Source of the DNA: Melampsora larici-populina 98AG31
Lineage: Eukaryota > Basidiomycota > Pucciniomycetes > Pucciniales > Melampsoraceae
DNA length: 64,000 nucleotides
Assembly: GCF_000204055.1 (NCBI RefSeq)
Contig: NW_006768804.1
Span: forward strand, 699,611-763,610
Direction: 5' to 3'
The notes beneath the pieces were generated by a model, which was not told the origin of the DNA, did not search any database, and saw nothing but the letters and a program-made list of their open reading frames with translations. Within the stretch, counting starts at the first letter, position 1. Every line of letters begins with the position of its first letter. The position numbers were made by a program, and so were the translations under genes. Of the stretch, positions 33,301 through 44,500 are shown in pieces.

Positions 33301-33791
33301 TCAAAAGTATACTCAAGATACTTCAAAACCCAAAGGCCACGGCCGGCGAAGACCTTTGGATACCAATGCCTGGTACATCAACAATCATCGCAAATACGTA
33401 CCACCAACCAGTCATATTTTACACCAAACGTCTCGCTGCCACGATGCACACCCTCCCATTCTTTTCACCTCGCACCTCTGATGTCCAACCCATCGTCATT
33501 GCACACGTCGCAGGCCAACATTATGTCTCCTTAGAAGTCTCAGTAACCCCCTCACTACCTATTCCTCACCCAAATCCGGATTGGTATACACTACACGATG
33601 AATGTGCAAATGGATGGGATGGCATATATTGTGATAATGTGACAATTTTTGCCCAATTAGCCAAGGACAGCAGGCCAGCAAGAAACGAAGAATACCGCCA
33701 AAGTCGTGTAGGTTTACCAGAGCCAGATGCAATATCCCTGGTCTCTGAGGAATCACAAGAAGGAAGCACAAGTGACAATCATAAAAACTAA
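30373..33791 (+). pseudogene. MULE/FAR1-type zinc domain plus OTU cysteine protease, KDZ cargo
   Basis: Inferred exons: 30373-31968 (with the MITE inside), 32049-32867, 32959-33012 and 33078-33791; all junctions keep phase 0. Without the MITE the product is about 787 residues. Near residues 50-100 a C-C-H-H zinc pattern (FKCYKGP...GDCPFYAR...PNPHHNHPP) resembles the DNA-binding domain of MULE transposases and FAR1 proteins. The middle is acidic and basic low complexity with nuclear-type Lys clusters (KKRNKRKR). The C-terminal part is OTU-like, with the Cys in PPDGLCAFSSIA and a His in GQHYVSLEV. OTU enzymes cleave ubiquitin chains. Lesions: the MITE at 30879-31694 (its removal restores the frame) and an in-frame TGA at 32682-32684. 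No MULE transposase core is present, so this is cargo rather than a second transposase. Confidence 0.75.
30879..31694. mobile_element. CACTA-like foldback MITE, copy 2
   Basis: This 816-bp element has ends CACTACACC and GTGTAGTG and a 3-bp TSD TGA (30876-30878 and 31695-31697). It is inserted in the coding exon of the OTU gene and is very similar to copy 1 (17392-18544) but lacks its nested MITE and gap. Both arms are inverted copies over more than 300 bp and include TTTACCGGGCGGTAAAG. Confidence 0.88.
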
Positions 33792-34060
33792 AACGATCTC
33801 CTCTCTCTATCTAGCCCCTGATCTTGTGTGTGCATGTATCTAATCTCAAGAGAGATTCTCTGTTAACTACCTTGTAGATACCAACATCCGAATTTGCCAA
33901 GGAATAGATAAAAACTTGGGCGCTTTATACATTTCATAAATCACAAAACATGATGTTTTTTAGTGGGCACCTTAGATTAAGCTGGCCCGCTTTAATCTCA
34001 TGGGAAGTTCATCACATCTTTGAGTAGTTCCATGATGTGATGAACCACACAGAGCCTTCC
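33792..34060. other. 3' flank of the OTU gene
   Basis: No gene. Likely 3' untranslated region running into the palindrome array. Confidence 0.35.
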
Positions 34061-35470
34061 CTTGTATTGTGAACTGTGGAAAGTGTACCAAGAAATATTG
34101 AACCAAAAGTCCCAACTCGATTGTGAAGCAAATAGACAGTTCACATTTAATTGTGAATGTCGCAGGAAAGTCAAATTTCAATTGTGAACTGTATATTCAG
34201 TTCACAATCAAACTGACTTTCCTACGCAGAATAGATTGTGAACTGTATATACAGTTCACAATTGAACCGCGCAGGGTAGTCAAATTTGATTGTGAACTGA
34301 ATACACAGTTCACAATCAAAATCCTACGCAGTTTTGTTTGTGAACTGTATATTCAGTTCACAATTGAACCGCGGAGGGTAGTCTAATTTGATTGTGAACT
34401 GTATATTCAGTTCACAATCGAATTCGCGTAGGATTTTGATTGTGAACTGTATATTTTGTTCACAATCAAATTAGACTACCCTGCGCGGTTTGATTGTGAA
34501 CTGAAATATACAGTTCACATTTAATTGTGAACTTCCTAGGTACCTTATATTTGATTGTGAACTGGCTATGAACTTCACAATCAAATGCGAAGTTCATTTC
34601 TTTTGTGAAATAAATCTCGCATTTACAAGAGGTTCACATTGAATTGTGAGCCACACAACATCACTAGAAAGCACACATTTATGAGCTACACAAATTCCTA
34701 ATAAATTGTGGTTCACCAGATCCACTTTGAGTTATGAACTGCATAAGAGTTCATAGCTCAACGTAACTTCAAGGTAACTCACTACAAAGTTTACCTTGAA
34801 AAGTTCACGATACAGGTAAATGTGACTTACAGCTAACAAATGTCAACTGGTTTCAAATGGTGAACTGCAATTGGCAATTTGATGCATTCAAATGTCAACT
34901 TCATTCATTTTGTGAACTAATTCTTCATATCAAGTTTGCAAATCACTGCAGGATCAGGAACTGAATTATATCGGTAGTTCACATATGACCGTGTGAACCA
35001 AAGTCAAACTTCAAACAAATTTACAGCTCAGATTTGAATGTGAACTGTATAATCAAGTTCAGATTGGATGTGAACTGGATTCATTTTGTGATTCAAGATG
35101 GTGAACTTGATTATACAGTTCACATTCAATTCTGTGACCTGTATAACCAAGTTCACAATTTTGATTCATTTTGTGAACTGTCATTGTGAACTCTTCATAT
35201 CAAGTTCACAATCTTTTAAATGTGAACTGTGTCATTTACACGTGATTCATTTTATTAACTGCAGGTGTGAACTCAATACTAACTTCACATCTAGTTGTGA
35301 AGTTAGTATCAAGTTCACAATCACAGAGGTCAGGAAATTGTGAACGGAATTAGATTTAGATCTGTAGTTCACATATCCAAATCGTAGTTCACAAGAAGAT
35401 ACAATTCTTGTGAGCTGTCATTGTGAACATGAAGTGAACATTGAATTTATCCCGTTCACAATGGCAGTTT
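34061..35470. repeat. TTGTGAAC/GTTCACAA palindrome array 1
   Basis: Seven hairpin units start near 34180, 34235, 34288, 34337, 34390, 34439 and 34494 (period about 52 bp). Each has the form TTGTGAACTGTATATACAGT plus GTTCACAA. They are separated by alternating GC-rich spacers (CCTACGCAG or CCGCGCAGGGTAGT). From 34530 to 35470 the same half-sites continue more loosely. Open frames here simply run through the repeat. I read this as a protein-binding or structural array inside the KDZ element. Confidence 0.88.
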
Positions 35471-35673
35471 CCAGAAACTGGTCACCCAAGGTATAGCTTA
35501 CTTTGCCGTAGTTTCATTATGCCTCAAAATGAGATGCGAGCGACTGAAAAGGGTAAAATCTAAATAGAAGCAGATTCAAAGTAGATACAATAGATAGATA
35601 GAAAATCTTCTTCGATTCTATTGCTTTATTGTCAATATTGTTCTAAAGAAATTATTGTGGTCATTAAGAAAAC

Positions 35674-36918
35674 CTAATAATCATTTCGCCATATCCCTAA
35701 CTTGATAGCCAAATTCTTCATCTTCAGATGAGCTTGTTCCGCATAACCGGTCAATACTCTTGCTTGATATGCTTCGGCTTCTCTTTCACTCATACCCTCT
35801 TGCTCGATTTTCACATTTTCAAGACGATGCACCAAAGATTGGGATATTTGACAAGAGCATCCAAAGCGGGTGATTTCAGCAGACTCTGGTTGGACTTGTT
35901 CGTTTTTGGCATTGTAAGTTTTAGAAGCAGTTGTGTGATGATGTACTTGGGAGTTCCATATCATCTCAACTATACCATCCAAAGCATCCAAATCCACTTC
36001 TAGATTGTAGTCATCCAGAACAAAGCGGGCTCCTATACAATTCCCTCGTGAAGCCGTGTCTCCTCGTAAGTAAAGCTCGCCAGTGGCCCGGTCAATCAAA
36101 GTGAACAAGCCAAAGGCGTATTTTGATGCATCCTTGTCTTTATGTTTCTTATTGGTGAATTCATCAAAGGTGACTACAATGTTTGAACCGAAGACCTTGG
36201 AGTTGGGCGACACGTAAAAGGATTCGTTTGCCCAAGATGGGGCATTTGTTCGACTGGCAATTGCAGCATTTGACTCAAATGCATATAAAGAAAGCCCACT
36301 GAATCGCTCAGCAAAGAAAGATTCGATCTCAGGGAGGTTTCCCTGTCGTTTCAGGTCGGCCTCCATCTTCCAGAGATCATTTGCCGTAGTTGCATTCCAA
36401 GTGTAGTGACCTAAGAAAAATGATATTAGGAATTATGTAACTGGGTATTCTTGGTTGGCCTAACTAACCTCCTTTGATCCCTGATTCGTAACCTGGGCGA
36501 AATCCGGCAGCGAACATACGACCATATTTGCGACCCAGTCTCCTGGCCCGGTAAGTGGCACCATTGGTTTTCACCTCGCCTCTAGCTTTGGCATGCTGGT
36601 AGATAGTGCTAATCGAATGATTATAAGATTGGTAAATGTCCTCCCCAAGACTGGACTTCTCGGTAAATCGTACAACCAGTAAGAGTTCGGATGTGTCCAA
36701 ATCAAGACAAACGACTGTTCCATAAGCTAAAGTGAAGCGTGTCGTCCCTTCCGAAAGAAAAGGAACTTTGAGTCGAGGGGAAGACCATAGTGGCTAATCA
36801 GATTGGCCTTTTGAATGGACCTAGCATTCGGAGGAGGTTTACTTGGTCGTTCAAGGTGCTTTTGAATCGAACGATTAAGACGTGATAATCGGGTTGCTGG
36901 TGACTTGTACTTCCCCAT
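35674..36918 (-). CDS. TET/JBP-family 2OG-Fe(II) dioxygenase, KDZ cargo, one-base shift
   Basis: Two exons: 36918-36469 and 36410-35674, with a 58-bp intron (GTTAGT...TTAG); about 395 residues. The exon 1 start (MGKYKSPATRL) is followed by RFTLAYGTVVCLDLDTS in a second frame. One extra A in the AAA at about 36767-36769 would join the two. The C-terminal half carries the HxD iron motif (TNKKHKDKDA), then YAFGLFTLIDRATGEL, GARFVLDDY, a distal His cluster (WNSQVHHHTT) and a candidate 2-oxoglutarate Arg (ITRFGCSCQIS). Family members oxidise 5-methylcytosine in DNA or RNA. It is divergent from the KDZ transposase about 2.9 kb away. The iron ligands look intact; the frameshift may be mutation or assembly error. 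Confidence 0.85.
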
Positions 36919-38140
36919 GATGCTCCTTCACTTATAATCTGATCGGAGATCCGATTTGATGAAGAGGAAAATATATAATGAATAAACGATAATAAAAGAA
37001 TATTATCTCAATGATATCTGAGGTTAAAGAGGAAAGATGAAGAAGAGATCTAAGAATAATGATCCACAAGTTCCTCCTAAAACAAATCAGGCAACATCAA
37101 TCTTATACTCCCTTCTAGCTTCTGAATTATGCGTCGCGATGAACCAAGGTCCGAAGCATGCAAGGGAAGTATAAGATTGAGTTAACTCGTGAAAGGTTGG
37201 AATGGTCGATATTATCAAAGTCACAATGCAAGGGGATTTCGATGTGAAGGATGATTCGATATCTTTGAGAAATAACAAAGAACTTGAGGTGAGAGAATAT
37301 AATTTTTGGGCCGTGTGAGGTTAGAAGAACAGTTTGACATTTAAATGGGCCCTTTCGTACTCGTTTTAAGTAGTCTCCTTGGCTACTCAACTGACTCCTA
37401 ATTGGATTCATCGAATCCGTGGCGTGCCTCTACGCATGATGTCAATTGACCTTGTTTCAATTGCATTTTTTTCTCAGGTCTGTTGAAAATGTCAGACTAA
37501 ATGCCAAATGGAAACGATCTTGGGAATCTCCAGGTTGTACCGACCGAGGTCAGACATTTCATTGCTCGTTCAGCCCGATTTAATGTGTATGCTCAGTGCT
37601 TGAGCGTTTCACATGTATTGCTTTGATTTTTTTTTCTTCTTTCAGATCTTATTATGAACACTCAAGGCTTGGATACAAGGAATTATCCCAAATATGCCCG
37701 TTGCCGTCAAAAAGATAAACAAGAAGAACATAGTGCGTGCTCTGGACAATCATTCGGCCCAAGGCCGATGTTCCGAGTAGGCAGGCTTACGAGTGATATA
37801 CACCTGGTCATGCTTGTTCAGAAAGACACTTCCATAGCAATTATCACTAACTACAAGTGATGGTAAGGGAGCATTCCAAGCTAGCTAGATAGATTAAGGG
37901 AGGAACAAACTGACTAATGTACTCATCATTTTGTCTTATACATTGGTATACTATGGTCCGAAGGAAATAACTATACCAAAGGATAGTTATATTTAGCTAC
38001 CTCCATCTTTGACTAATTCGACCATTTTATTCATGTAAAGTCAGTGTATTGAGACCGCGCAGGCTGGCTTCAAAACTTGGCCTCCTTGTGTCAGGCAAAG
38101 TGATGTTTATGGGTGAAGCATTACCCTACTTTGCTTCACC
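36919..38140. other. Non-coding region upstream of the TET gene
   Basis: A short open frame at 37654-37860 has no recognisable domain and no homologue here. Otherwise nothing is seen. This is the likely TET promoter side. Confidence 0.35.
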
Positions 38141-38141
38141 C

Positions 38142-39291
38142 TCAATGTGTTGGAGTAATGTTTGTACCTGAGCCGCAAGAAATTACCACCATTTTTGAGA
38201 TTGAGGTGGGAATTCCAAGTAGAATATAAGGGAATTGATCAAAGTAGTGATAATGAAAGTTTTCCAGAATGCAGGAAAGCATTCTGAACAAAGAAGCAAA
38301 CCATATATTTCCCACTTCTTCAATGTGTTTGAGTGATGAATGTACCAAACACATTGGAGAAAATACCACCTTTTTTGAGATTGAGGTGGGAATTGCAAGG
38401 TGAAGATAAGGGAATTGTTCAAAGTAGTGATAATGAAAGTTTTCCAGAATGCAGGAAAGCATATTTAACAAAGAAGCAAAACCCATTTTACCCATTTGAT
38501 CAATGTGTTTGAGTGATGAATGTACCTGAGAAGGAGCTAAAACCAACATTTTTGAGATTGAAGTTGGAAATTGAAGGTGAAGATGAAGGATTTCAAGAGA
38601 ATGTATATAATGAAAGTTTTCCAGAATGCGGGAAAGCATATTTAACAAAGAAGCAAAACCCATTTTACCCATTTTATCAATGTGTTTGCGTGCGGAATGT
38701 ACCTGAGAAGGAGCCAAACCCAACATTTTTGAGATTGAAGTTGGAAATTGAAGGTGAAGATGAGGGATTTCATGAAAATGTTTATAATGAAAGTTTTCCA
38801 GAATGTAGAAAAGCATATTTAACAAAGAAGCAAAACCCATTTTACCCACTTCTTAAATGGGTTTGGGTGGAAGTTGTGAGGGTTTATGTGCAAAGTCTCA
38901 AGTGAAGTGGTTTGCGAAAAACTTGTCACATTCCAAACCTCCTACCATTTGCACCCTAACCTGCCAAATATCCATTGAAGAAGTGGGAAATATATGTTTT
39001 GCTTCTTTGCTAAATATGCTTTCCTGCATTCTGGAAAACTTTCATTATAAACATTCTCTTGAAATACCTCATCTTCACCTTCAATTTCCAACTTCAAACT
39101 CAAAAATGTTGGGTTTGGCTCCTTCTCAGGTACATTCCTCACGCAAACACATTGATAAAATGGGTAAAATGGGTTTTGCTTCTTTGTTAAATATGCTTTC
39201 ATGCATTCTGGAAAACTTTCATTATATACATTCCCTCGAAATCCCTCATCTAGATGAGGGATCTCTCTATCCACAAACATTCTTGGTGTAA
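38142..39291. repeat. Foldback tandem repeat, about 178-bp units
   Basis: Four direct units (about 38190-38880, spacing 174-182 bp) are followed after a spacer of about 100 bp by one and a half inverted units (about 38985-39260). Read outward from the centre, both arms stay open and repeat the peptide GFASLLNMLSCILENFHY. That may be chance conservation of a repeat rather than a gene. It lies between the divergent TET and KDZ genes. Confidence 0.8.
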
Positions 39292-39349
39292 GGAACCAAG
39301 CTTCCTTTGGTTATATAACACGGTTTTGATTTAGACGGCTAGTACTGGA

Positions 39350-39520
39350 CCCTGTATGCCAGAGTACTCAGCCGAGTACTAAGTACTCTGGCCAATTGAC
39401 ACGAGGGACAGTACCCAATTGATCATATTCAATTCAGCTGTCACACTTTGACCGCACCCAATTGATCATATAATTGATCAATTGGGTGGGGCCAGGCTAT
39501 TCTCATTGTCAAATTATGTC
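39350..39520. repeat. Cluster of short palindromes
   Basis: GCCAGAGTACT...AGTACTCTGGC (about 39358-39393) and CCCAATTGATCA...TGATCAATTGGG (about 39457-39486) occur in succession. They may be remnants of small inverted-repeat insertions. Confidence 0.6.
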
Positions 39521-39590
39521 ATGACTGAAATGGTTTAATATTACCTAATTGGGCATATGAAACCAAAGCGGAACTTGGTGCCAACTTAGC

Positions 39591-39661
39591 ACCCAGGAAT
39601 GCTCCTGTAGAGGTTGGTGTCGTATTTGGTTACACCAACCTCTACAGGAGCATTCCTGGGT
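39591..39661. promoter_or_regulatory. Perfect 30-bp hairpin upstream of the KDZ transposase
   Basis: The arms 39591-39620 (ACCCAGGAATGCTCCTGTAG and on) and 39632-39661 are exact complements, with an 11-base loop CGTATTTGGTT. It ends 168 bp before the KDZ ATG, so it is probably in the 5' leader or promoter. It could silence translation, seed small RNAs or be a recent snapback insertion. Confidence 0.75.
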
Positions 39662-39829
39662 CCTGCCGACTTCTATTGGGACCAGCCTAGTATAATTGCA
39701 ATTACAGAGCATTACCTAGGTTTCACATGGACAAGTCAATGTAATTGGGGGCAAACCTTTAGATGTGCAACTCAAATTCCCCGTGTGGCCATCATCAATT
39801 TCGCAGTGATTATCCATTTTGCCCCAGCG

Positions 39830-42800
39830 ATGGGGGGAAAAAAAGGACGATCCATAGCATGCCCTTTAGGACCTTCAGCCAAAAGACGAACTCAGCCTAC
39901 CGTACAAGGATCAAGCCGGGTAATTGCTGATTTAGATGCCAGTGAGGCGCGCTGGCTAGAACAACAGTCCCAAAGCTTGGCAAATCGACCACCACCATCT
40001 AACACTGCGATACAAGATGAAGCAATGCAGCCTCCTCCTCCAGACCTATTCGATCCTGAAGAAGAATATGGCCACCTTTCCGATATTAATCCAGACGAAG
40101 CACACCTCATCAATCACAACATCCTGGACGATAGCAATGAGGAGCCACCTGAGGTCAACAACTTTGGTGATTACGTGAAGGGAGCCAATTACAAGAAAAG
40201 CCAGATCAAAGAGGCCCAAAATTGGGCCAAGGTCTTTGGTCCAATGTTTCTCGATTCCATGGTAGGATCCAAACGGACCACTAGCTCAATGGGGTCGAGA
40301 AACTTGGAATCATGATTACAACAAGTCTTGTTCATGTGGAACTGGTAAACACCGTATGAGAAAGGTAGACCTGGTGGACCTTACTAGTAATGTCGATTTC
40401 ACTTAGCCAATTAATTCCGGCTGACACTTCTCACACTGACTTTGATATTCAGGTCGCAATCAACAGGGGATCCTGTTTTGTGACTGTCTCCCAGATCAAG
40501 TGAGGCTGATCCGGATGGGATACGTTGGAGGGTCTCCGATTCACCCTGAGACTGCCTTTTCTATCAGACTCTTGCGACTTCATCATAGCCTATGGAAATA
40601 TTGTTCTGTTCGAACGCAGGGCTTCTCACTCGGATTCGATGAGTTCTTGGATCCTGCTAACCCACTCCTTTTGGTAGCCGGTACAAGTGAGGTAAGTGAT
40701 TATCCTGCCTTTCCAAGTGTAACGTGATTTCTCACTACTAATCCCTATCATGTCAGCCTCGAAGGTGGCGACGGCCTTTCTCCTTGGCTATAGATGCTTA
40801 TAGACAGATGCTTCGATATGAGGAGGAGTTGACTATCCGTGCACTACGTCTAACCTCCATGGAGAAGTTGGCCATGAATTGCCCACGGTGTTTTGGACCA
40901 CTTCAAGCAAACCATGAAGCTGATGAACCGGACTACATAGTTTGTGTAGATGGGAACTTCCAGCATCGGCGGCACAAGGCAGCCAGCCGTGAGTATGAAG
41001 AAAAGGTGGTTCAGATTCCTCCTCTATTCATTGATCCCAAAAAGGTCGAAGAATGGGAGCCCATGAAGAATAAACATGTAGTCAAATCTAATGTATTTAT
41101 GTTCCAACCCAATCTCCTCTAATGTCATCGCTGAAATACTTTGTCCTTATCAGGATCATTGCTCTGCTCAGCATACTGCAGCTGCAGATGAGCGAGGTGG
41201 CTTGACATGGAAGGCAGCCGATGAGACAGGCCTAATTGGGATGGCCTGTCGACATGATCACGTGCTGAGTTTTATCAATGTTGTTCAGAGTGGTGAAAGG
41301 CGAGTCTCTCAATATCTATAAGCACATTGAAACCATTGGTGACCTGATACTGGAATATTTAATCTCCAAATCAGGCAATACTATATACTTTCTATGATCG
41401 ATAAACTATTGCAAGAGACGGCAGAGCCTGGAAAACCTAGGAAAAGGCATGGTATTCTGTATGATATTGGATGTACTTTAGAGAAAAGCATTATCAGGGT
41501 ACTCAGTATATATTTTATATGCCTCGAAGCCCGAAAAATACCACTGATGTGTCTTGATTTGTAGAATAAGATCTTTCAAGCCCAATGCGCTGAACGAGGG
41601 CTAAAGTTTGGTACCAGTGCGTTCCATGCCTTTGTTCATGAGTGGGCTTGTCAGCTGTGTTACAACCCACGCATGAACAAAGGCTGGGGCCGATCAGATG
41701 GGGAAGGTTTGGAAAGAATTTGGTCTTTTCTCTCTCCTCTGGTTAGCCCACTGCGATACTCGACAAAGCAGCATCGTCTTGATGCTCTGCATTTAAAAGC
41801 GACACATCGAAATGTAGTCACACGCACCAACACAGGTCAGCTGCTTTTCATTGCAGTAAGGGGGGAACCATGGGAATGAACCACTGATATGGAAACAGTA
41901 CGAGCCTCTTGGATTAAACTCAAAGATTCCGAACGTCTTTTCGACCAAGCAAAACAAACACTCGAACGTCTTGTTACACAGAAGCCTACCTACACCCGTG
42001 ATTATTTTGCTGCTCAGTGGGAACGACAAAAGACGTGTCAGCTAGAAGCCATATCAAGTCTCACTTTAAAACAGTTGGAGGAAAAGCTGGTAGAGCTCCT
42101 AGAGCAAGAAGAGAAGTTGAAAGAGGCTCAGTGAGTTTCCTTTTTAGTTCAAGTATGAACACTTACAAAACTGACAGCCAAAATGTTCAATAGTGCTGAA
42201 CTAAAACGCCTACAGCGGAAGCATCGTAATAATCGGACTGAAACTGATGTGTTAGATATAACCACACTCCCAGGTTCAATTGTGGCCATGGAGACAGCTG
42301 CCCAGAAAACGCGTGAAGAGCTAGGAGATCCTGAATTCCGTCGGATACGGCAGAACACAAGTATGTATTTGGTTCCAATTTATCCCAATCTTCTAATAAT
42401 TTATGATATGATTTCATAGCGGCAAAAGGTACAGCGCTCATACGCGTCCGGCTTGCAAAGATGAAACTGTATGAGGCCAAAGTAGGGATTGTTGAGGCAC
42501 AGAAACGATGGGATAAATGTGGTTTGGGTGAGACTTTCAAGATCCAACAAGCAACACATGCAATATCTAACAAGGATGATGATTTTTTACTACTCTTAGG
42601 TACATCGGTCCAGCAGAGCTTGAAGACTTTGATGACAAAGAAACAACTCATGTTCAGGAGAAAATGGACCACCTATAATGACAATGCCATTAAATATAAT
42701 GCGATCCGGCCTGTGAGCCATCTCCCCTGTCCTACTTTGGAGGAGGCGAAAGCACTACCGTTCGAGGATTACTTTTGGAATGTCGGTGCTCTTTCTCATC

Positions 42801-43460
42801 CGTCAGAGATGTGGGCCAATGATCCTGGCACAATGGATGGTATTCAAGCGTACTTACTGGAACGACGCTGTTTGGAAGAGCTTCGGCGGATTGGTCGTGA
42901 AACACAACAAATGATACTGGCCGCTCTAAGAACAGAGGAGCAGCTGCAGGATTTGCTGACTTTATGTAATAGTGGTAAGTCTTCGTACTTGTTTATTATC
43001 CATTTACAATCAATGTCTGTTGACATCGTTGTTGCCAGAGTGGGATCCAGAAAATGGTGGGAAGGCTCTGATTGAAATGGTTCAACCTGAGCAGCGCATA
43101 TCAAAAGACATCTGGGAAGATTGTATTGATGTCTTGAAGGCATTCCACAAGAATACACTGGAACATCATTGCCGAACGTGGATGTCCTGGAACTCATCTT
43201 TGGTATCCCTCCTACGACACACCATCAAGTACACACCAGCAGAACCCGAGGATTTGGAGAGCCTAGTGGTTCGCTGGGGGGGGCTCATTGAGAGGACCAG
43301 GACCACTTGGTCCTTGCTTGTCAATATGCAAAGTTTCGAAGCTTCGGGTCTTGATGACCTTGATGTGATGGAGCAGAATCTGCTTCTTGGGGAGGATATT
43401 ACGGAAGATCATGATATCTTACTGGAACCTGATGATATTGAAGTGGATGATGATTGGTAA
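39830..43460 (+). CDS. KDZ-family transposase with CxC1-type zinc cluster
   Basis: Ten inferred exons: 39830-40386, 40453-40691, 40757-41077, 41154-41299, 41375-41498, 41565-42130, 42194-42360, 42420-42527, 42600-42974, 43039-43460; phases agree and the product is about 1007 residues. The N-terminal part is low complexity, then a Cys cluster (SCSCGTGKHRMRK...LFCDCLPDQV). The RNase H-like core has VCVDGNFQHRR, HGILYDIGC and DGEGLERIWS, giving a D-D-E triad. Coiled coils follow. Anomalies: one extra A near 40288 shifts exon 1; the fourth intron has a GC donor (41300-41301); an in-frame TGA at 41877-41879 is either a stop or lies in an unrecognised intron. The protein cuts the element ends for transposition with 8-bp target duplication. 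Confidence 0.88.
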
Positions 43461-43534
43461 AGGATCACTTCGTGTAATGAAAGTTTATCCAAAAAAGTTG
43501 AATATGGGCATTTGCAATGCCTTGCTGTAGTACA

Positions 43535-44330
43535 ATGAAGTGTGAACTGGTGTCTATCCAAACACTGATATTGAAATCATTGTGTGTGAACATGCCAACC
43601 AAGATAGTTTGTGAGCTAGCACTCAAGTTCACAATTGGGAAAGGTCACAGGAGATTGTGAACTACATACCAAGGTACCTTGTGAACTACGTATCTTCAAA
43701 ACTTTGACAAAATTCACCCCGGACTTCAGAAGTATTTGTGAACTTGTGATGTAGTTCACCAAGGTTTGTGAACTGGGTTCACATTACACAAATTGTTGTG
43801 AACTGAAGTTCACAAATAGTTGTGAACTTGTGATGGAGTTCACAAACCTTTGTGAACTGTGACCCCAGATCACAAATAGCTGTGAACCAACCACATCACA
43901 AGTTCACAAACCTTTGTGAACTGTGAGCTGTGAACCCAGTTCACAAATAGTTGTGAACCACATGAGAACTTCGCGAGGTTTTGTGAACTACAAAACAGTT
44001 CACAAGTTTTGTAACCGACATCACCAGTTCACAAATATATGTGAACTGCATGACAAGTTCACAAAACCTTGTGAGCTACATCGCAACTTCACGACTTTTT
44101 CAGCAGTTCACAAGTGGCTGTGAACTGCAACATCAGTTCACAACAAGTTCACAACTCAGTTCACCAGCAGCTCATGTGAACTACATCAAAACTTTACGAG
44201 TTTTTTTGTGAACTACATCAGCAGTTCACAACTAAATGTGAACTAGATCACAAGTTCACAACCAAAGCCCAATCACAGTTGTAGTTCACAAAATTTCACA
44301 AACCTGTGAGCTTCAAATTTCCCCACAATA
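43535..44330. repeat. TTGTGAAC/GTTCACAA array 2
   Basis: More than twenty half-sites of TTGTGAAC or GTTCACAA lie between KDZ and HMG genes, often as inverted pairs spaced 8-20 bp (for example AGTTCACAAATAGTTGTGAA). Spacing is irregular, unlike the regular core of array 1. It shares the word but not the spacers of array 1. Confidence 0.85.
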
Positions 44331-44500
44331 TTTCAAATCGTGTCATTCATGTGTCAAGTGACGTGAACAAGTTATCCCAAGCTATTAACTGAAGGACACC
44401 TGTTTTGCTCCATCACAGCATTCTCAGCTCGACAAACCTCATTCCTCAAGAAACCTCATTCTTATTTTCCAATCTTCAATCAGTTCTTCAGTGTCACCTA

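Noticed and set aside
30373..33791. OTU gene as a second (MULE) transposase of the element
   Set aside because: The zinc domain is MULE-like, but no MULE transposase catalytic core is present in any inferred exon.
34123..34386. Open frame of 87 codons in the palindrome array
   Set aside because: The peptide only repeats the translated palindrome (CELYIQFTI). The same applies to the frames at 35098-35343 and 43923-44123.
34061..35470. CRISPR-like array
   Set aside because: The repeats are palindromes with near-repetitive spacers in a eukaryotic genome, with no cas genes; spacers are not unique.
37654..37860. 68-codon frame inside the KDZ element
   Set aside because: No recognisable domain and no neighbouring exon in phase; insufficient evidence for a cargo gene.
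39614..39829. Upstream extension of the KDZ first exon through the hairpin
   Set aside because: The frame is open but would translate the hairpin arm. The ATG at 39830 starts the basic N-terminus normally expected.
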